Shown: in pieces, positions 34,171 through 43,774 of the stretch
How positions within the stretch are numbered: the first letter of the stretch is position 1
How the letters are laid out: each line of letters begins with the position of its first letter
Assembly (NCBI RefSeq): GCF_022132145.1
Contig: NZ_JAJISP010000009.1
Span: 1-64,000, forward strand
Origin: Pseudomonas sp. MMS21 TM103
GTDB lineage: Bacteria; Pseudomonadota; Gammaproteobacteria; Pseudomonadales; Pseudomonadaceae
Direction: 5' to 3'
DNA: 64,000 nt
Notes under the pieces: generated by a model
What the model was told of the DNA's origin: nothing
Seen by the model: only the letters and a program-made list of their open reading frames with translations
Databases searched by the model: none
Translations under genes and position numbers: made by a program

Positions 34171-35970
34171 GTGAGTGACCTGAGTCATATCCGCAATTTC
34201 TCCATCATCGCCCACATCGATCACGGCAAGTCCACCCTGGCCGATCGTTTTATCCAGATGTGTGGCGGCCTGGCCGATCGTGAAATGGAAGCCCAGGTCC
34301 TGGACTCCATGGACCTTGAACGTGAGCGCGGGATTACCATCAAGGCTCATAGCGTGACCCTGTATTACAAGGCGCGCGACGGCAAGACCTACCAGTTGAA
34401 CTTCATCGATACCCCCGGTCACGTCGACTTCACCTATGAAGTCAGCCGATCCCTGGCGGCCTGTGAAGGTGCGCTGCTGGTGGTCGATGCCGGTCAGGGC
34501 GTCGAGGCGCAATCGGTCGCCAACTGCTACACCGCCATCGAGCAAGGCCTCGAGGTCATGCCGGTGCTGAACAAGATCGACCTGCCGCAGGCCGACCCGG
34601 ATCGGGTCAAGGAAGAAATCGAGAAAATCATCGGCATCGATGCCACCGATGCCGTGACCTGCAGCGCCAAGACCGGCCTGGGTGTCGACGAGGTGCTCGA
34701 GCGTCTGGTGCACACCATTCCCGCGCCGACTGGTGATATCGAGGCGCCTTTGCAGGCGCTGATCATCGACTCCTGGTTCGACAACTATCTGGGGGTGGTT
34801 TCCCTGGTTCGTGTGCGCCATGGGCGGATCAAGAAAGGTGACAAGGTGCTGGTGAAATCCACCGGCAAGATTCACCTGGTCGACAGTGTCGGCGTATTCA
34901 ACCCCAAGCACAGCGCCACGGTTGACCTGAAAGCCGGTGAAGTAGGCTTCATCATTGCCGGTATCAAGGACATTCATGGTGCGCCGGTGGGCGATACCCT
35001 GACCTTGAGTTCCACCCCCGACGTCGACATGCTGCCAGGCTTCAAGCGCATCCAGCCGCAGGTCTATGCCGGTCTGTTCCCGGTCAGTTCCGACGATTTC
35101 GAGGATTTCCGCGAAGCCCTGCAAAAGCTCACGCTGAACGACTCATCCTTGCAGTACACCCCGGAAAGCTCCGATGCCCTGGGCTTCGGCTTCCGTTGCG
35201 GCTTCCTCGGCATGCTGCACATGGAAATCATCCAGGAGCGCCTGGAGCGCGAGTACGACCTGGACCTTATTACCACGGCGCCGACGGTTATTTTCGAGTT
35301 GCTGCTCAAGACCGGTGAAACGGTTTACGTCGACAACCCGTCGAAACTGCCCGATCTGTCGACCATCGAAGACATGCGCGAGCCGATCGTGCGGGCCAAT
35401 ATCCTGGTGCCACAGGAGCACCTGGGTAACGTCATTACCCTGTGCATCGAGAAGCGTGGCGTGCAGCACGACATGCTGTTCCTCGGCTCCCAGGTACAAG
35501 TGACCTATGACCTGCCGATGAACGAAGTGGTCCTGGACTTCTTCGACCGCCTGAAGTCGACCAGCCGTGGCTATGCGTCGCTGGACTACCATTTCGATCG
35601 TTATCAGTCGGCTAATCTGGTCAAGCTGGATGTCCTGATCAACGGTGAGAAGGTCGATGCCCTTGCGTTGATCGTGCACCGTGACAACGCACACTACAAA
35701 GGGCGTGCGTTGACCGAGAAGATGAAAGAACTGATTCCGCGGCAGATGTTCGATGTGGCAATCCAGGCCGCCATTGGCGGGCAGATTGTCGCGCGAACCA
35801 CAGTCAAGGCGCTCAGAAAGAACGTGCTGGCCAAGTGTTACGGCGGTGATGTGAGCCGTAAACGCAAGCTGCTGGAAAAGCAGAAGGCCGGTAAGAAAAG
35901 GATGAAGCAGGTCGGTAACGTGGAGATTCCACAAGAAGCCTTCCTTGCTGTGCTCAGGTTGGATAGTTAG
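34171..35970 (+). CDS. lepA: Elongation factor 4 (LepA)
   Basis: Ribosome-associated translational GTPase, 599 residues. G1 AHIDHGKSTL near residue 12, switch regions with RERGITIKA and DTPGHVDF, NKID and SAKTGLG base-recognition motifs, then domains II, III, V and the LepA-specific C-terminal domain ending AFLAVLRLDS. Starts at GTG 34171. Six bases from lepB, forming the lepA-lepB pair. Confidence 0.97.
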   Translation: MSDLSHIRNFSIIAHIDHGKSTLADRFIQMCGGLADREMEAQVLDSMDLERERGITIKAHSVTLYYKARDGKTYQLNFIDTPGHVDFTYEVSRSLAACEGALLVVDAGQGVEAQSVANCYTAIEQGLEVMPVLNKIDLPQADPDRVKEEIEKIIGIDATDAVTCSAKTGLGVDEVLERLVHTIPAPTGDIEAPLQALIIDSWFDNYLGVVSLVRVRHGRIKKGDKVLVKSTGKIHLVDSVGVFNPKHSATVDLKAGEVGFIIAGIKDIHGAPVGDTLTLSSTPDVDMLPGFKRIQPQVYAGLFPVSSDDFEDFREALQKLTLNDSSLQYTPESSDALGFGFRCGFLGMLHMEIIQERLEREYDLDLITTAPTVIFELLLKTGETVYVDNPSKLPDLSTIEDMREPIVRANILVPQEHLGNVITLCIEKRGVQHDMLFLGSQVQVTYDLPMNEVVLDFFDRLKSTSRGYASLDYHFDRYQSANLVKLDVLINGEKVDALALIVHRDNAHYKGRALTEKMKELIPRQMFDVAIQAAIGGQIVARTTVKALRKNVLAKCYGGDVSRKRKLLEKQKAGKKRMKQVGNVEIPQEAFLAVLRLDS

Positions 35971-35975
35971 GTCCT

Positions 35976-36830
35976 ATGTCGCTAAATTTCCCGCTGTTGC
36001 TGGTTATCGCTGTCGCCGTTTGTGGTGCGCTGGCCCTGTTCGATTTGATCTTTCTGGCTCCGCGCCGCCGTACGGCCATTGGCAATTACCATGGCCAGGT
36101 CAGCCAGCCTGACGAGGCCGTGATCGAACGCCTGAACAAAGAGCCATTGCTTGTGGAGTACGGTAAATCGTTCTTCCCGGTGCTGGCGATCGTGCTGGTG
36201 CTGCGTTCCTTTTTGATCGAGCCGTTCCAGATACCGTCCGGCTCGATGAAGCCAACCCTGGAAGTGGGCGATTTCATCCTGGTCAACAAGTTCGCCTATG
36301 GCATTCGTCTGCCGGTGCTGGATGTCAAGGTCATTGACGTGGATGACCCGCAGCGTGGCGATGTCATGGTGTTCCGTTACCCGAGCGACCCGAGCATCAA
36401 CTACATCAAGCGCGTGGTAGGTTTGGCTGGTGATCATATTCGTTACACCACTGACAAGCGCCTGTACCTCAACGATCAGCTCGTAGCTCAGCATTTGCTC
36501 GGCGAAGAGCCCGGCAGTCTCGGTAGCGTGGCCCTCTATGAGGAGCGGCTGGGCGAAGTCGAGCACCTGGTTCGCAAGGAAATGAATCGTTATCGGGCCG
36601 AGCCAGGGCACGAGTGGGTGGTGCCGCAAGGGCATTACTTCATGATGGGCGACAACCGCGATAACTCCAATGACAGCCGTTACTGGAACGATCCGGCCAT
36701 TCCCCAGCCATTATTGGGTATGGTGCCGGATCAGAATATCGTCGGCAAAGCGTTCGCCATCTGGATGAGCTGGCCTGACCCGAAATTGCGCAATCTGCCG
36801 AATTTCTCTCGCGTCGGTTTGATTCACTGA
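35976..36830 (+). CDS. lepB: Signal peptidase I
   Basis: Inner-membrane protease that removes signal peptides. The 284 residues include two N-terminal transmembrane segments, the catalytic Ser90 in PSGSM and general-base Lys145 in YIKRVVG, plus the GDNRDNSNDSR box near 225. It is the downstream partner of lepA. Confidence 0.97.
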   Translation: MSLNFPLLLVIAVAVCGALALFDLIFLAPRRRTAIGNYHGQVSQPDEAVIERLNKEPLLVEYGKSFFPVLAIVLVLRSFLIEPFQIPSGSMKPTLEVGDFILVNKFAYGIRLPVLDVKVIDVDDPQRGDVMVFRYPSDPSINYIKRVVGLAGDHIRYTTDKRLYLNDQLVAQHLLGEEPGSLGSVALYEERLGEVEHLVRKEMNRYRAEPGHEWVVPQGHYFMMGDNRDNSNDSRYWNDPAIPQPLLGMVPDQNIVGKAFAIWMSWPDPKLRNLPNFSRVGLIH

Positions 36831-36845
36831 CGTTTCGCGTATTTT

Positions 36846-36870
36846 GCGGCGCTGTTCAATACAGCGCCGC
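36846..36870. terminator. Strong hairpin after lepB
   Basis: Perfect 10-bp stem GCGGCGCTGT / ACAGCGCCGC with a five-base loop, 16 bases after the lepB stop. There is no T tract on the plus side, so it may be an mRNA-stabilising or partial termination structure rather than a classical terminator. Confidence 0.5.
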
Positions 36871-36928
36871 AGGCTATATATAGTCTTAGCCCGCTGGGCA
36901 CTCACATTGGTCGAACTTGGGGGCAAAC

Positions 36929-37306
36929 ATGACATTTGCACGTTCGCAGAAAGGCTTGTCGATACTGAGCTGGTTGATGGTACTGGCGGTTGTGGCGTTC
37001 TTCGCCAGCACGGCATTCAAGATGCTGCCGCATTACCTCGACTACATGTCGATGGATAAAATCATCACCTCGGTAGAAGATGACCAGACAATGGATATCC
37101 GTTCGGTCGGTGCTTTCTATGGGCATGTCGCCAAGGGCATGGAGGTCAACAGCATTCGCGACCTGAATCTGAAAGAAGCGTTGAAAGTGAAAATCGAGAA
37201 CAACGAGTTTCGTGCACATCTGAAGTATGAAAAGCGCGAACCACTGATCGAGAACCTCGATCTGGTGGTGCGGTTCGACAAAGAATACCGCGTGCGCATG
37301 CCGTGA
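36929..37306 (+). CDS. DUF4845 membrane protein
   Basis: The 125-residue protein has one N-terminal transmembrane helix in a type IV pilin-like opening (QKGLSILSWLMVLAVVAFFASTAFKM) and a periplasmic domain of about 90 residues. It is the conserved gene between lepB and rnc in Pseudomonas. Function unknown. Start ATG 36929 follows TTGGGGG; its stop overlaps the rnc GTG by four bases. Confidence 0.88.
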   Translation: MTFARSQKGLSILSWLMVLAVVAFFASTAFKMLPHYLDYMSMDKIITSVEDDQTMDIRSVGAFYGHVAKGMEVNSIRDLNLKEALKVKIENNEFRAHLKYEKREPLIENLDLVVRFDKEYRVRMP

Positions 37307-37992
37307 GTGCTTCGTTAGCTCGTCTCGAGCGCCAGCTCGGATATACCTTCAAAGACCAGGACCTGATGGTATTGGCACTTACCCACCGTAGTTTCGCCGG
37401 ACGCAACAATGAGCGTTTGGAGTTTCTCGGTGACGCCATCCTTAACTTCGTTGCCGGTGAGGTGCTGTTCGAGCGCTTCCCCCTGGCCCGCGAAGGGCAG
37501 TTGTCGCGCTTGCGCGCGCGCCTGGTCAAGGGCGAGACCCTGGCCATCCTGGCCCGTGGTTTTGATCTGGGTGACTACTTGCGGCTCGGCTCCGGCGAAT
37601 TGAAAAGTGGTGGCTTCCGCCGTGAATCGATTCTCGCCGACGCTCTTGAAGCACTGATCGGCGCCATCTACCTGGATGCCGGAATGGACGCCGCGCGCGA
37701 GCGCGTGGTCGCCTGGCTGAGCAATGAACTGGAAGGTCTGACCCTGGTCGATACCAACAAAGATCCGAAAACCCGCTTGCAGGAGTTCCTGCAGTCGCGC
37801 GCCTGCGAGCTGCCACGCTATGACGTGGTGGACATCCAGGGCGATCCGCATTGTCGGACATTCGTCGTCGAATGCCAGATTTCCTTACTGAATGACAAGA
37901 CCCTGGGCCAGGGTGCCAGCCGTCGCATCGCCGAACAGGTCGCTGCAGCCGCTGCCTTGATTGCCCTGGGTGTGGAGAATGGTCATGACTGA
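37303..37992 (+). CDS. rnc: Ribonuclease III
   Basis: Double-stranded RNA endonuclease for rRNA and mRNA processing, 229 residues. The catalytic domain has NERLEFLGDAIL and the second acidic motif DALEALIGAIYLDAG; the C-terminal double-stranded RNA-binding domain (about 155-225) ends GQGASRRIAEQVAAAAALIAL. GTG start in a four-base overlap with DUF4845. Overlaps era by eight bases. Confidence 0.97.
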   Translation: MSASLARLERQLGYTFKDQDLMVLALTHRSFAGRNNERLEFLGDAILNFVAGEVLFERFPLAREGQLSRLRARLVKGETLAILARGFDLGDYLRLGSGELKSGGFRRESILADALEALIGAIYLDAGMDAARERVVAWLSNELEGLTLVDTNKDPKTRLQEFLQSRACELPRYDVVDIQGDPHCRTFVVECQISLLNDKTLGQGASRRIAEQVAAAAALIALGVENGHD

Positions 37993-38887
37993 TACACCCG
38001 TTACACGCTGTGGCTATGTTGCCATTGTTGGCCGGCCCAACGTGGGTAAGTCGACCCTGCTCAACCATATCCTCGGACAGAAGCTGGCGATTACCTCGCG
38101 CAAGCCGCAGACCACCCGGCACAACATGCTCGGGATCAAGACCGAAGGCGCTGTGCAGGCGATCTATGTGGATACCCCAGGTCTGCACAAGAACAACGAA
38201 AAAGCCCTCAACCGCTACATGAACAAGAACGCCTCGTCGGCGCTGAAAGATGTCGACGTGGTGATCTTCGTGGTCGACCGCACCCGCTGGACCGACGAGG
38301 ACCAGCTGGTCCTGGAACGCGTGCAGTACGTGCAGGGGCCGGTAATCCTGGCGATCAACAAGACCGACCGCCTCGAAGACAAGGCCGATCTGATGCCGCA
38401 TCTCGAGTGGCTGGCGACCCAGTTGCCCAACGCCGAGATAGTACCGGTCTCCGCTCAGCACGGGCATAACCTCGAGACCCTGGAAAAACTGGTGGGTGAG
38501 CGCCTGCCCGAGGGCGTGCACTTCTTCCCGGAAGACCAGGTCACCGACCGCTCCAGCCGTTTCTTTGCCGCCGAGCTGGTGCGCGAGAAGATCATGCGTC
38601 AGCTGGGCGCCGAGCTGCCGTATCAGATCACCGTGGAAATCGAAGAGTTCAAGCGCGATGGACGCATCCTGCACATCCATGCCTTGATTCTGGTCGAGCG
38701 CGATGGTCAGAAGAAAATCATCATTGGCGACAAGGGCGAGCGGATCAAGCGCATCGGCCAGGAGGCGCGCAAGGACATGGAGGTGATGTTCGACTCCAAG
38801 GTCATGCTCAACCTCTGGGTCAAGGTCAAAGGCGGTTGGTCGGACGATGAGCGCGCCTTGCGTTCCCTGGGTTACGACAACATTTGA
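37985..38887 (+). CDS. era: GTPase Era
   Basis: Ribosome-assembly GTPase of 300 residues binding 16S rRNA. G1 GRPNVGKSTL near 16, G3 DTPGLH, G4 NKTD, G5 SAQHG, and a C-terminal KH domain with IIIGDKGERIKRIGQEAR. ATG 37985 lies inside the end of rnc; coupling of rnc and era is typical. Confidence 0.97.
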   Translation: MTDTPVTRCGYVAIVGRPNVGKSTLLNHILGQKLAITSRKPQTTRHNMLGIKTEGAVQAIYVDTPGLHKNNEKALNRYMNKNASSALKDVDVVIFVVDRTRWTDEDQLVLERVQYVQGPVILAINKTDRLEDKADLMPHLEWLATQLPNAEIVPVSAQHGHNLETLEKLVGERLPEGVHFFPEDQVTDRSSRFFAAELVREKIMRQLGAELPYQITVEIEEFKRDGRILHIHALILVERDGQKKIIIGDKGERIKRIGQEARKDMEVMFDSKVMLNLWVKVKGGWSDDERALRSLGYDNI

Positions 38888-38937
38888 GCTGCGCGCGGGT
38901 GCACCCTTGCACCCGTCATGCCGAGTAATCACCCGCC

Positions 38938-39636
38938 ATGCTTCCGGTCAGCCAGCCAGCCTATGTTCTGCACAGCCGTGCTTACCGCGAGAGCAGTGCG
39001 CTGGTGGACTTGCTCACCCCGCAAGGCCGCCTGCGCGTAGTATTGCGCGGCGCGCGGGGTAAGGCCGGTACCCTGGCGCGCCCTTTTGTGCCGTTGGAAG
39101 TGGAGTTGCGCGGGCGCGGTGAGCTGAAGACCGTCAGCCGTCTCGAAGCCGCCGGTATCCCCAATCTGTTGCACGCTGAGGCCCTGTTCAGTGGTCTCTA
39201 TCTGAATGAGCTGCTGATCCGCCTGCTGCCGGAGCAAGACCCACACCCGGCGACTTTCGACCACTACGCCATGACCGTGCTGGCGCTGGCCCAGGGCCGT
39301 GCGCTGGAGCCCTTGCTGCGTTCTTTTGAATGGCGTTTGCTCGATGAGCTGGGCTATGGTTTCGCCCTGGATGTGGACCGGCTCGGCCAGCCGATCGTCG
39401 CGGCGGGCCTCTATCGTCTGCAGGCCGATGCTGGCCTGGAAGCGGTCGCCCAGTTGCAGCCGGGTGTATTCCATGGCAGCGAATTACTCGCCATGGCCGA
39501 GGCCGACTGGAGCGTCCCAGGCGCCCTGTCTGCGGCCAAGCGCCTCATGCGCCAGGCCCTGGCGCCCCATTTAGGCGGTCGACCGCTGGTCAGCCGCGAA
39601 CTCTTCATGACGCTCAAGGAGCCACCACGTGACTGA
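38938..39636 (+). CDS. recO: DNA repair protein RecO
   Basis: Recombination mediator loading RecA in the RecFOR pathway; 232 residues with the N-terminal OB fold (QPAYVLHSRAYRESSALVDLLTPQGRLRVVLRGARG) and helical C-terminal domain. The zinc-binding cysteines of some RecO proteins are absent, as usual in this genus. Overlaps pdxJ by eight bases. Confidence 0.95.
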   Translation: MLPVSQPAYVLHSRAYRESSALVDLLTPQGRLRVVLRGARGKAGTLARPFVPLEVELRGRGELKTVSRLEAAGIPNLLHAEALFSGLYLNELLIRLLPEQDPHPATFDHYAMTVLALAQGRALEPLLRSFEWRLLDELGYGFALDVDRLGQPIVAAGLYRLQADAGLEAVAQLQPGVFHGSELLAMAEADWSVPGALSAAKRLMRQALAPHLGGRPLVSRELFMTLKEPPRD

Positions 39637-40372
39637 CGCCAACCGTATTCTGCTGGGTGTGAACATCGACCATGTGGCGACCCTGCGCCAGGCCCGCGGT
39701 ACGCGATACCCGGATCCGGTCAAGGCCGCGCTGGACGCCGAGGAGGCGGGTGCCGATGGCATCACCGTGCACCTGCGCGAAGACCGTCGGCACATCCAGG
39801 AGCGAGACGTGCGCCTGCTCAAGGAGGTCATGCAGACGCGCATGAACTTCGAAATGGGCGTCACCGAAGAGATGCTCGCCTTCGCCGAAAGCATTCGTCC
39901 CGAGCACGTCTGCCTGGTGCCGGAAACCCGCCAGGAGTTGACCACCGAGGGTGGCCTGGACGTGGCTGGGCAAGAGGCGCGAATTCGCGCCGCGGTTGAG
40001 CGCCTGAGCCGCATCGGCTGCGAAGTCTCGCTGTTCATCGACCCGGATCCGCGGCAGATCGAAGCCTCCAAGCGCGTCGGAGCGCCGGCTATCGAACTGC
40101 ATACCGGGCGTTATGCCGATGCCAGTACGCCGGCCGAAACGGCCAAGGAGTTGGCGCGGATTCGCGACGGCGTTGCCTGCGGCCTGGCCCATGGCCTGAT
40201 CGTCAATGCCGGCCACGGCCTGCATTACCACAACGTCGAGGCGGTGGCGGCGATTGCCGGCATCAACGAACTGAACATCGGCCATGCCCTGGTCGCGCAT
40301 GCCCTGTTCGTCGGGTTCAAGCAGGCAGTAGCGGAGATGAAGGAGTTGATCGTTGCGGCAGCCAATCGCTAG
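39629..40372 (+). CDS. pdxJ: Pyridoxine 5'-phosphate synthase
   Basis: Final ring-closing enzyme of DXP-dependent vitamin B6 synthesis. The 247-residue TIM barrel opens with LLGVNIDHVATLRQARGTRYPDP, has HLREDRRHIQERD, the catalytic FEMGVTEEM glutamate and LIVNAGHGLHYHNVE. GTG start in overlap with recO, completing the rnc-era-recO-pdxJ unit. Confidence 0.97.
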   Translation: MTDANRILLGVNIDHVATLRQARGTRYPDPVKAALDAEEAGADGITVHLREDRRHIQERDVRLLKEVMQTRMNFEMGVTEEMLAFAESIRPEHVCLVPETRQELTTEGGLDVAGQEARIRAAVERLSRIGCEVSLFIDPDPRQIEASKRVGAPAIELHTGRYADASTPAETAKELARIRDGVACGLAHGLIVNAGHGLHYHNVEAVAAIAGINELNIGHALVAHALFVGFKQAVAEMKELIVAAANR

Positions 40373-40398
40373 CTCATGGATGTGGACTGACGCTGTGG

Positions 40399-40469
40399 GG
40401 CGTACTCGCGAAGCAGTACGCCGTTGCTGCTGGTAATGGTGGACTGCTCGCTGCGCTCCTGAGTCCACC
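40399..40469. repeat. Two REP-like hairpins after pdxJ
   Basis: GGCGTACT / AGTACGCC (40399-40422, 8-bp arms) and GGTGGACT / AGTCCACC (40438-40469, 8-bp arms with a GC-rich 16-base centre containing GCTCGCTGCGCTC). They lie in the convergent gap between pdxJ and cmoB. Elements of this kind recur between pseudomonad genes and may stop transcripts from both sides. Confidence 0.65.
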
Positions 40470-40519
40470 CTACGACTTGAATGATTTAGCCCGCCCCCGG
40501 GACGAATGAACGCCGACAA

Positions 40520-41488
40520 TCAGGGCTTGCGGGCGATCAGCACGGCACGGGTCGGCGCTGGCAGGCCTTCGAGGGTTCGGCTGTGGTCGGCCGGGTCGAG
40601 AAATTCCGGCAGCGACTGGAAGCGCATCCAGTCGGTCGCGCGTTGCTCCTGTACCGAGGTGGTATTGACGTCCACGCAACGCACATCGATGAAGCCGGCG
40701 CGGCGCAGCCACAGTTCCAGTGCCGGTACCGACGGCAGGAACCAGACGTTGCGCATCTGCGCGTAGCGGTCTTCGGGCACCAGCACCTGCTGGGCGTCGC
40801 CTTCTACCACCAGGGTTTCCAGCACCAGTTCGCCGCCCTTGACCAGGCAATCCTTGAGATCCAGCAAATGATCGATCGGCGAGCGCCGGTGATAGAGCAC
40901 ACCCATGGAGAACACGGTATCGAAGCCTTGCAGCTTGCCCGGCAGCTCTTCGAAGGCCAGCGGCAAGTGCCAGGCCGGCAGGTCCGGCAGGTAGTTCTTG
41001 ATGGCCAGGAACTGGCAGAGGAACAGCCAGTTGGGATCGATGCCGACCACGCTGTCGGCGCCGGCCCCGAGCATGCGCCACATGTAATAGCCGTTGCCGC
41101 AGCCAACATCCAGCACACGCTTGCCGGCCAGGTCGAGGTAGGGCGCCACGCGCTGCCACTTCCAGTCCGAGCGCCATTCTGTATCGACATGCACGCCGAA
41201 CAGCTCGAAAGGGCCTTTGCGCCAAGGGATCAGGCCCTGCAGCGCGCTTTTCAGTTCAGCGCGGGTGCTTTCATTGCAGGCACCGTCAAAGCTGAAGGCA
41301 GTCAACAGCTGCAATTGTTCGACATTCAGCGCCGGCAATGCCTGAACGGCGCCGTACCAACGTTGCAGATCGCCATGGCCGATGGCCAGTTTGGCGTCGA
41401 TCTGTCCGGGCAGGCCGGCAGACCAGTCTTGCAGTGGCGTTCCAGCCAATTGCGCTTGGAGGGCATCGAGGTCGAGGCGGTTGATCAT
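40520..41488 (-). CDS. cmoB: tRNA U34 carboxymethyltransferase CmoB
   Basis: Uses carboxy-S-adenosylmethionine to turn 5-hydroxyuridine into cmo5U at the tRNA wobble position. The 322-residue protein has an N-terminal helical domain and a Rossmann methyltransferase domain (GKRVLDVGCGNGYYMWRMLG near 120, DPNWLFLCQF). Also FSMGVLYHRRSPIDHL. Starts in an ATGA overlap with cmoA. Confidence 0.96.
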   Translation of the reverse strand: MINRLDLDALQAQLAGTPLQDWSAGLPGQIDAKLAIGHGDLQRWYGAVQALPALNVEQLQLLTAFSFDGACNESTRAELKSALQGLIPWRKGPFELFGVHVDTEWRSDWKWQRVAPYLDLAGKRVLDVGCGNGYYMWRMLGAGADSVVGIDPNWLFLCQFLAIKNYLPDLPAWHLPLAFEELPGKLQGFDTVFSMGVLYHRRSPIDHLLDLKDCLVKGGELVLETLVVEGDAQQVLVPEDRYAQMRNVWFLPSVPALELWLRRAGFIDVRCVDVNTTSVQEQRATDWMRFQSLPEFLDPADHSRTLEGLPAPTRAVLIARKP

Positions 41489-42228
41489 GGCAGGGCAATC
41501 AAAGAGGCGAAGTTGAGGCACTGAAACCAGGGCACCACCTTGCTGAAGCCGGCGGCCAGCAGGCGTTCACGGTGTTGCTCCAGGCTATCTGGCAGCATGA
41601 CCTTTTCGATGGCGCTGCGTTTCTGGGCGATTTCCAGTTCGCTATAGCCGTTGGCACGCTTGAATGCGATGTGCAGGTCGCCGAGCAGCTTATGTTGCTC
41701 GGCATCTTCGAAGCGCAGTTTCTCCGAGAGGATCAAGGCGCCGCCGGGCAGCAGGGCCTGGCGAATCCGGCCAAGCAGGGCCAGGCGTTGTTCTGGCTGG
41801 ATGAATTGCAGGGTGAAATTCAGCGCCACCAGCGAGGCCGGCTGGAACTCCAGGCTGAGAATGTCGGCCTCGATCACCTCGACCGGCAACAACTCCTGGA
41901 ACATCGAATCCTGGGCATGCAGGTATTCGCGGCAGCGTTCGACCATGGCGCTGGAATTGTCCACCGCGATGACCCGGCAGTCTTCGACCTGTACGTGGCG
42001 GCGCAGGGCCTGGGTCACCGCGCCGAGGGAGCTGCCGAGGTCGTAGAGCACACTGTGCGGCTGGGCGAACTGGCCGGCGAGTACGCCGATGTTCTCGACG
42101 ATGGTCGGGTAACCGGGTACTGAGCGCTTGATCATGTCCGGGAATACCCGCACCACGTCCTCGTTGAAGGCGAAGTCCGGCACCTGGGCAAGGGGCTGGG
42201 CGAAGAGACGGTCGGGCTGTTTTTTCAC
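41485..42228 (-). CDS. cmoA: Carboxy-S-adenosylmethionine synthase CmoA
   Basis: Makes carboxy-SAM from SAM and prephenate for CmoB. The 247-residue length is standard; DLGSSLGAVTQAL is the SAM motif and DNSSAMVERCREYL follows. Start is GTG 42228, giving the family N terminus (KKQPDRLFAQPLAQVPDFAFNEDV); frame open upstream to 42318 is not coding-like. Confidence 0.96.
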   Translation of the reverse strand: MKKQPDRLFAQPLAQVPDFAFNEDVVRVFPDMIKRSVPGYPTIVENIGVLAGQFAQPHSVLYDLGSSLGAVTQALRRHVQVEDCRVIAVDNSSAMVERCREYLHAQDSMFQELLPVEVIEADILSLEFQPASLVALNFTLQFIQPEQRLALLGRIRQALLPGGALILSEKLRFEDAEQHKLLGDLHIAFKRANGYSELEIAQKRSAIEKVMLPDSLEQHRERLLAAGFSKVVPWFQCLNFASLIALP

Positions 42229-42418
42229 GGTGGTTCCGCGCAAGGTCGAGAAAGCCGCCGATTTTAGCGTGAAAGAGGCGCAGCGACGACGGCCTTGTGT
42301 CCTTCTCCTGCAGGGCACAGCTGGTGCATGGCGCGGAGCGAAGGCAGCCCTGCTTCCCGGGCCTTGATATTTCGTACCATCTTGCGGCGTGCCGCTCAGC
42401 TCTGAGCGGCATCCAGGA

Positions 42419-42991
42419 TCACTTCAACTGATCGGAGAAATACTCACCGGCGCCCTGCAGCGGACCCAGCGGGTTGCGTTTGACTTCGAAATGACGAATG
42501 TTCGGCTCGCCATTGCTGACCTTGTGCACCAGGGTGTCGTCGACCAGTACAAATACAGCGCGGAACGACCAGCCCTGCATCGCTCGCTGTTTGCGGAAGT
42601 TGAACACATCGGCCCAGAAACTGCCGACCCGTTGGGTATCGGTCTTGGTGAATTCGAAGGCATAGCCGATGCAGCGATCCTTGGCTTCCAGGCATCGCAC
42701 CAGACCGTCCGGCAGGTATTCGATGGGAATGTTCGGCTGCACGAACATCAAGCGTACGTCGATGAACGAGAGCATTTTGCCGTTGCCCTGGGCCAGCGGG
42801 TCAAAGCCCAGGGAGAATAGTTCGGAGCGACTGGTCATGCCGTTGATCGCCTGGGAATAGCGCATTTCCGCATCCAGGTAGTCGATAAATGGCGACTGCA
42901 CTTCGGCGCGTTCGCTGGGTAGCAAGCTGCCACAGCCACTCAAACAGATCAAAGTCACAACTACAAAAGCTTCACGCCAGCGGGCTGTCAT
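42419..42991 (-). CDS. Predicted lipoprotein of unknown function
   Basis: The 190-residue product has a short signal with lipobox LSGC (Cys20) followed by GSLLPSERAEVQSPF. The rest is a mixed alpha/beta domain with no motif I recognise; two cysteines (CLEAKDRC) could form a disulfide. It sits between cmoA and the inhibitor gene on the same strand, separated by about 170-190 bases each side, so it is probably transcribed alone. Confidence 0.75.
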   Translation of the reverse strand: MTARWREAFVVVTLICLSGCGSLLPSERAEVQSPFIDYLDAEMRYSQAINGMTSRSELFSLGFDPLAQGNGKMLSFIDVRLMFVQPNIPIEYLPDGLVRCLEAKDRCIGYAFEFTKTDTQRVGSFWADVFNFRKQRAMQGWSFRAVFVLVDDTLVHKVSNGEPNIRHFEVKRNPLGPLQGAGEYFSDQLK

Positions 42992-43159
42992 GTCGTTCTC
43001 CCCACAAGTCGGATGCTGCTATGCCATACAGTTAATCTAGTCGGAATCTGATGTTTCGTTTGCTTAACAGCTGAGTGGGGGTTGTTACATGGCTGAGAGG
43101 TTGTGCCGATAGTTGTCTCAATAATGGCTAACCGGGATACCCTGTCCCGCTGCAGGGGC

Positions 43160-43552
43160 TTATTTGACCCTGATCGAACAGTCGAAGGTTTTTGCCGGCG
43201 CCACTCCAGCTTCCCAGGGCCGCTGATAGGTCAGCAGCAGGTGGCCATCGCCTGCCTGTCTGGCCTGGAAGCGCCAGGTCGATTGGCCAGCACTGCCGAC
43301 CAATCCGGCGTCTTCCGGGTTGCTATAGACCTCCGGTCCGAGGCTGTCGAGCAGGTTGCTGGCACCGTCACGCAGGACCCAGCGAAAGCCAGTGGTGGGG
43401 TTGCTCGGCAGGGTCAGGATCACATATTGGCCACTGTGCAGGCGCAGCGGACATTGGCTTTGCTGTTGCACAGTCTGGCTGCTGGGTTGATTGGCGCAGG
43501 CGCCCAACAGGGCGAGGCCAAACGGCAGTAGCAGGCGATGGGCGGTGGGCAT
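43160..43552 (-). CDS. icp: Chagasin-type cysteine protease inhibitor lipoprotein (MEROPS I42)
   Basis: A 130-residue protein with lipobox LLGAC (Cys19) and all three inhibitory loops of the chagasin family: NPTTGF, the G-x3-W loop (GQSTW) and RPW. Such proteins inhibit papain-like cysteine peptidases. Start ATG 43552 has CAGGAG upstream. It neighbours the Lon-like protease gene, as its counterpart does in P. aeruginosa. Confidence 0.9.
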   Translation of the reverse strand: MPTAHRLLLPFGLALLGACANQPSSQTVQQQSQCPLRLHSGQYVILTLPSNPTTGFRWVLRDGASNLLDSLGPEVYSNPEDAGLVGSAGQSTWRFQARQAGDGHLLLTYQRPWEAGVAPAKTFDCSIRVK

Positions 43553-43774
43553 GATCAACTCCTGTGGTCGGCAAACGCCTTCCAGCATAGCCGCTGTGCA
43601 GGGCCAGGCGTAAGCCTCCGAGGGATTTTGTAACCCGCCTGGATTGAGAGAGCCGGCACTGCGCCATCCGAGGCCGTCGCCATCCCGGAAATGCACCGGG
43701 GCTTATCCGTATGCAGGAATTGGCTTGGGTCGGCTATCGCAGGCCTTGCCTATGAACCTCGGGTCTAGTGGCCT

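Noticed and set aside
33931..35124. 397-codon minus-strand open frame opposite mucD end and lepA
   Set aside because: Shadow of lepA; no family similarity.
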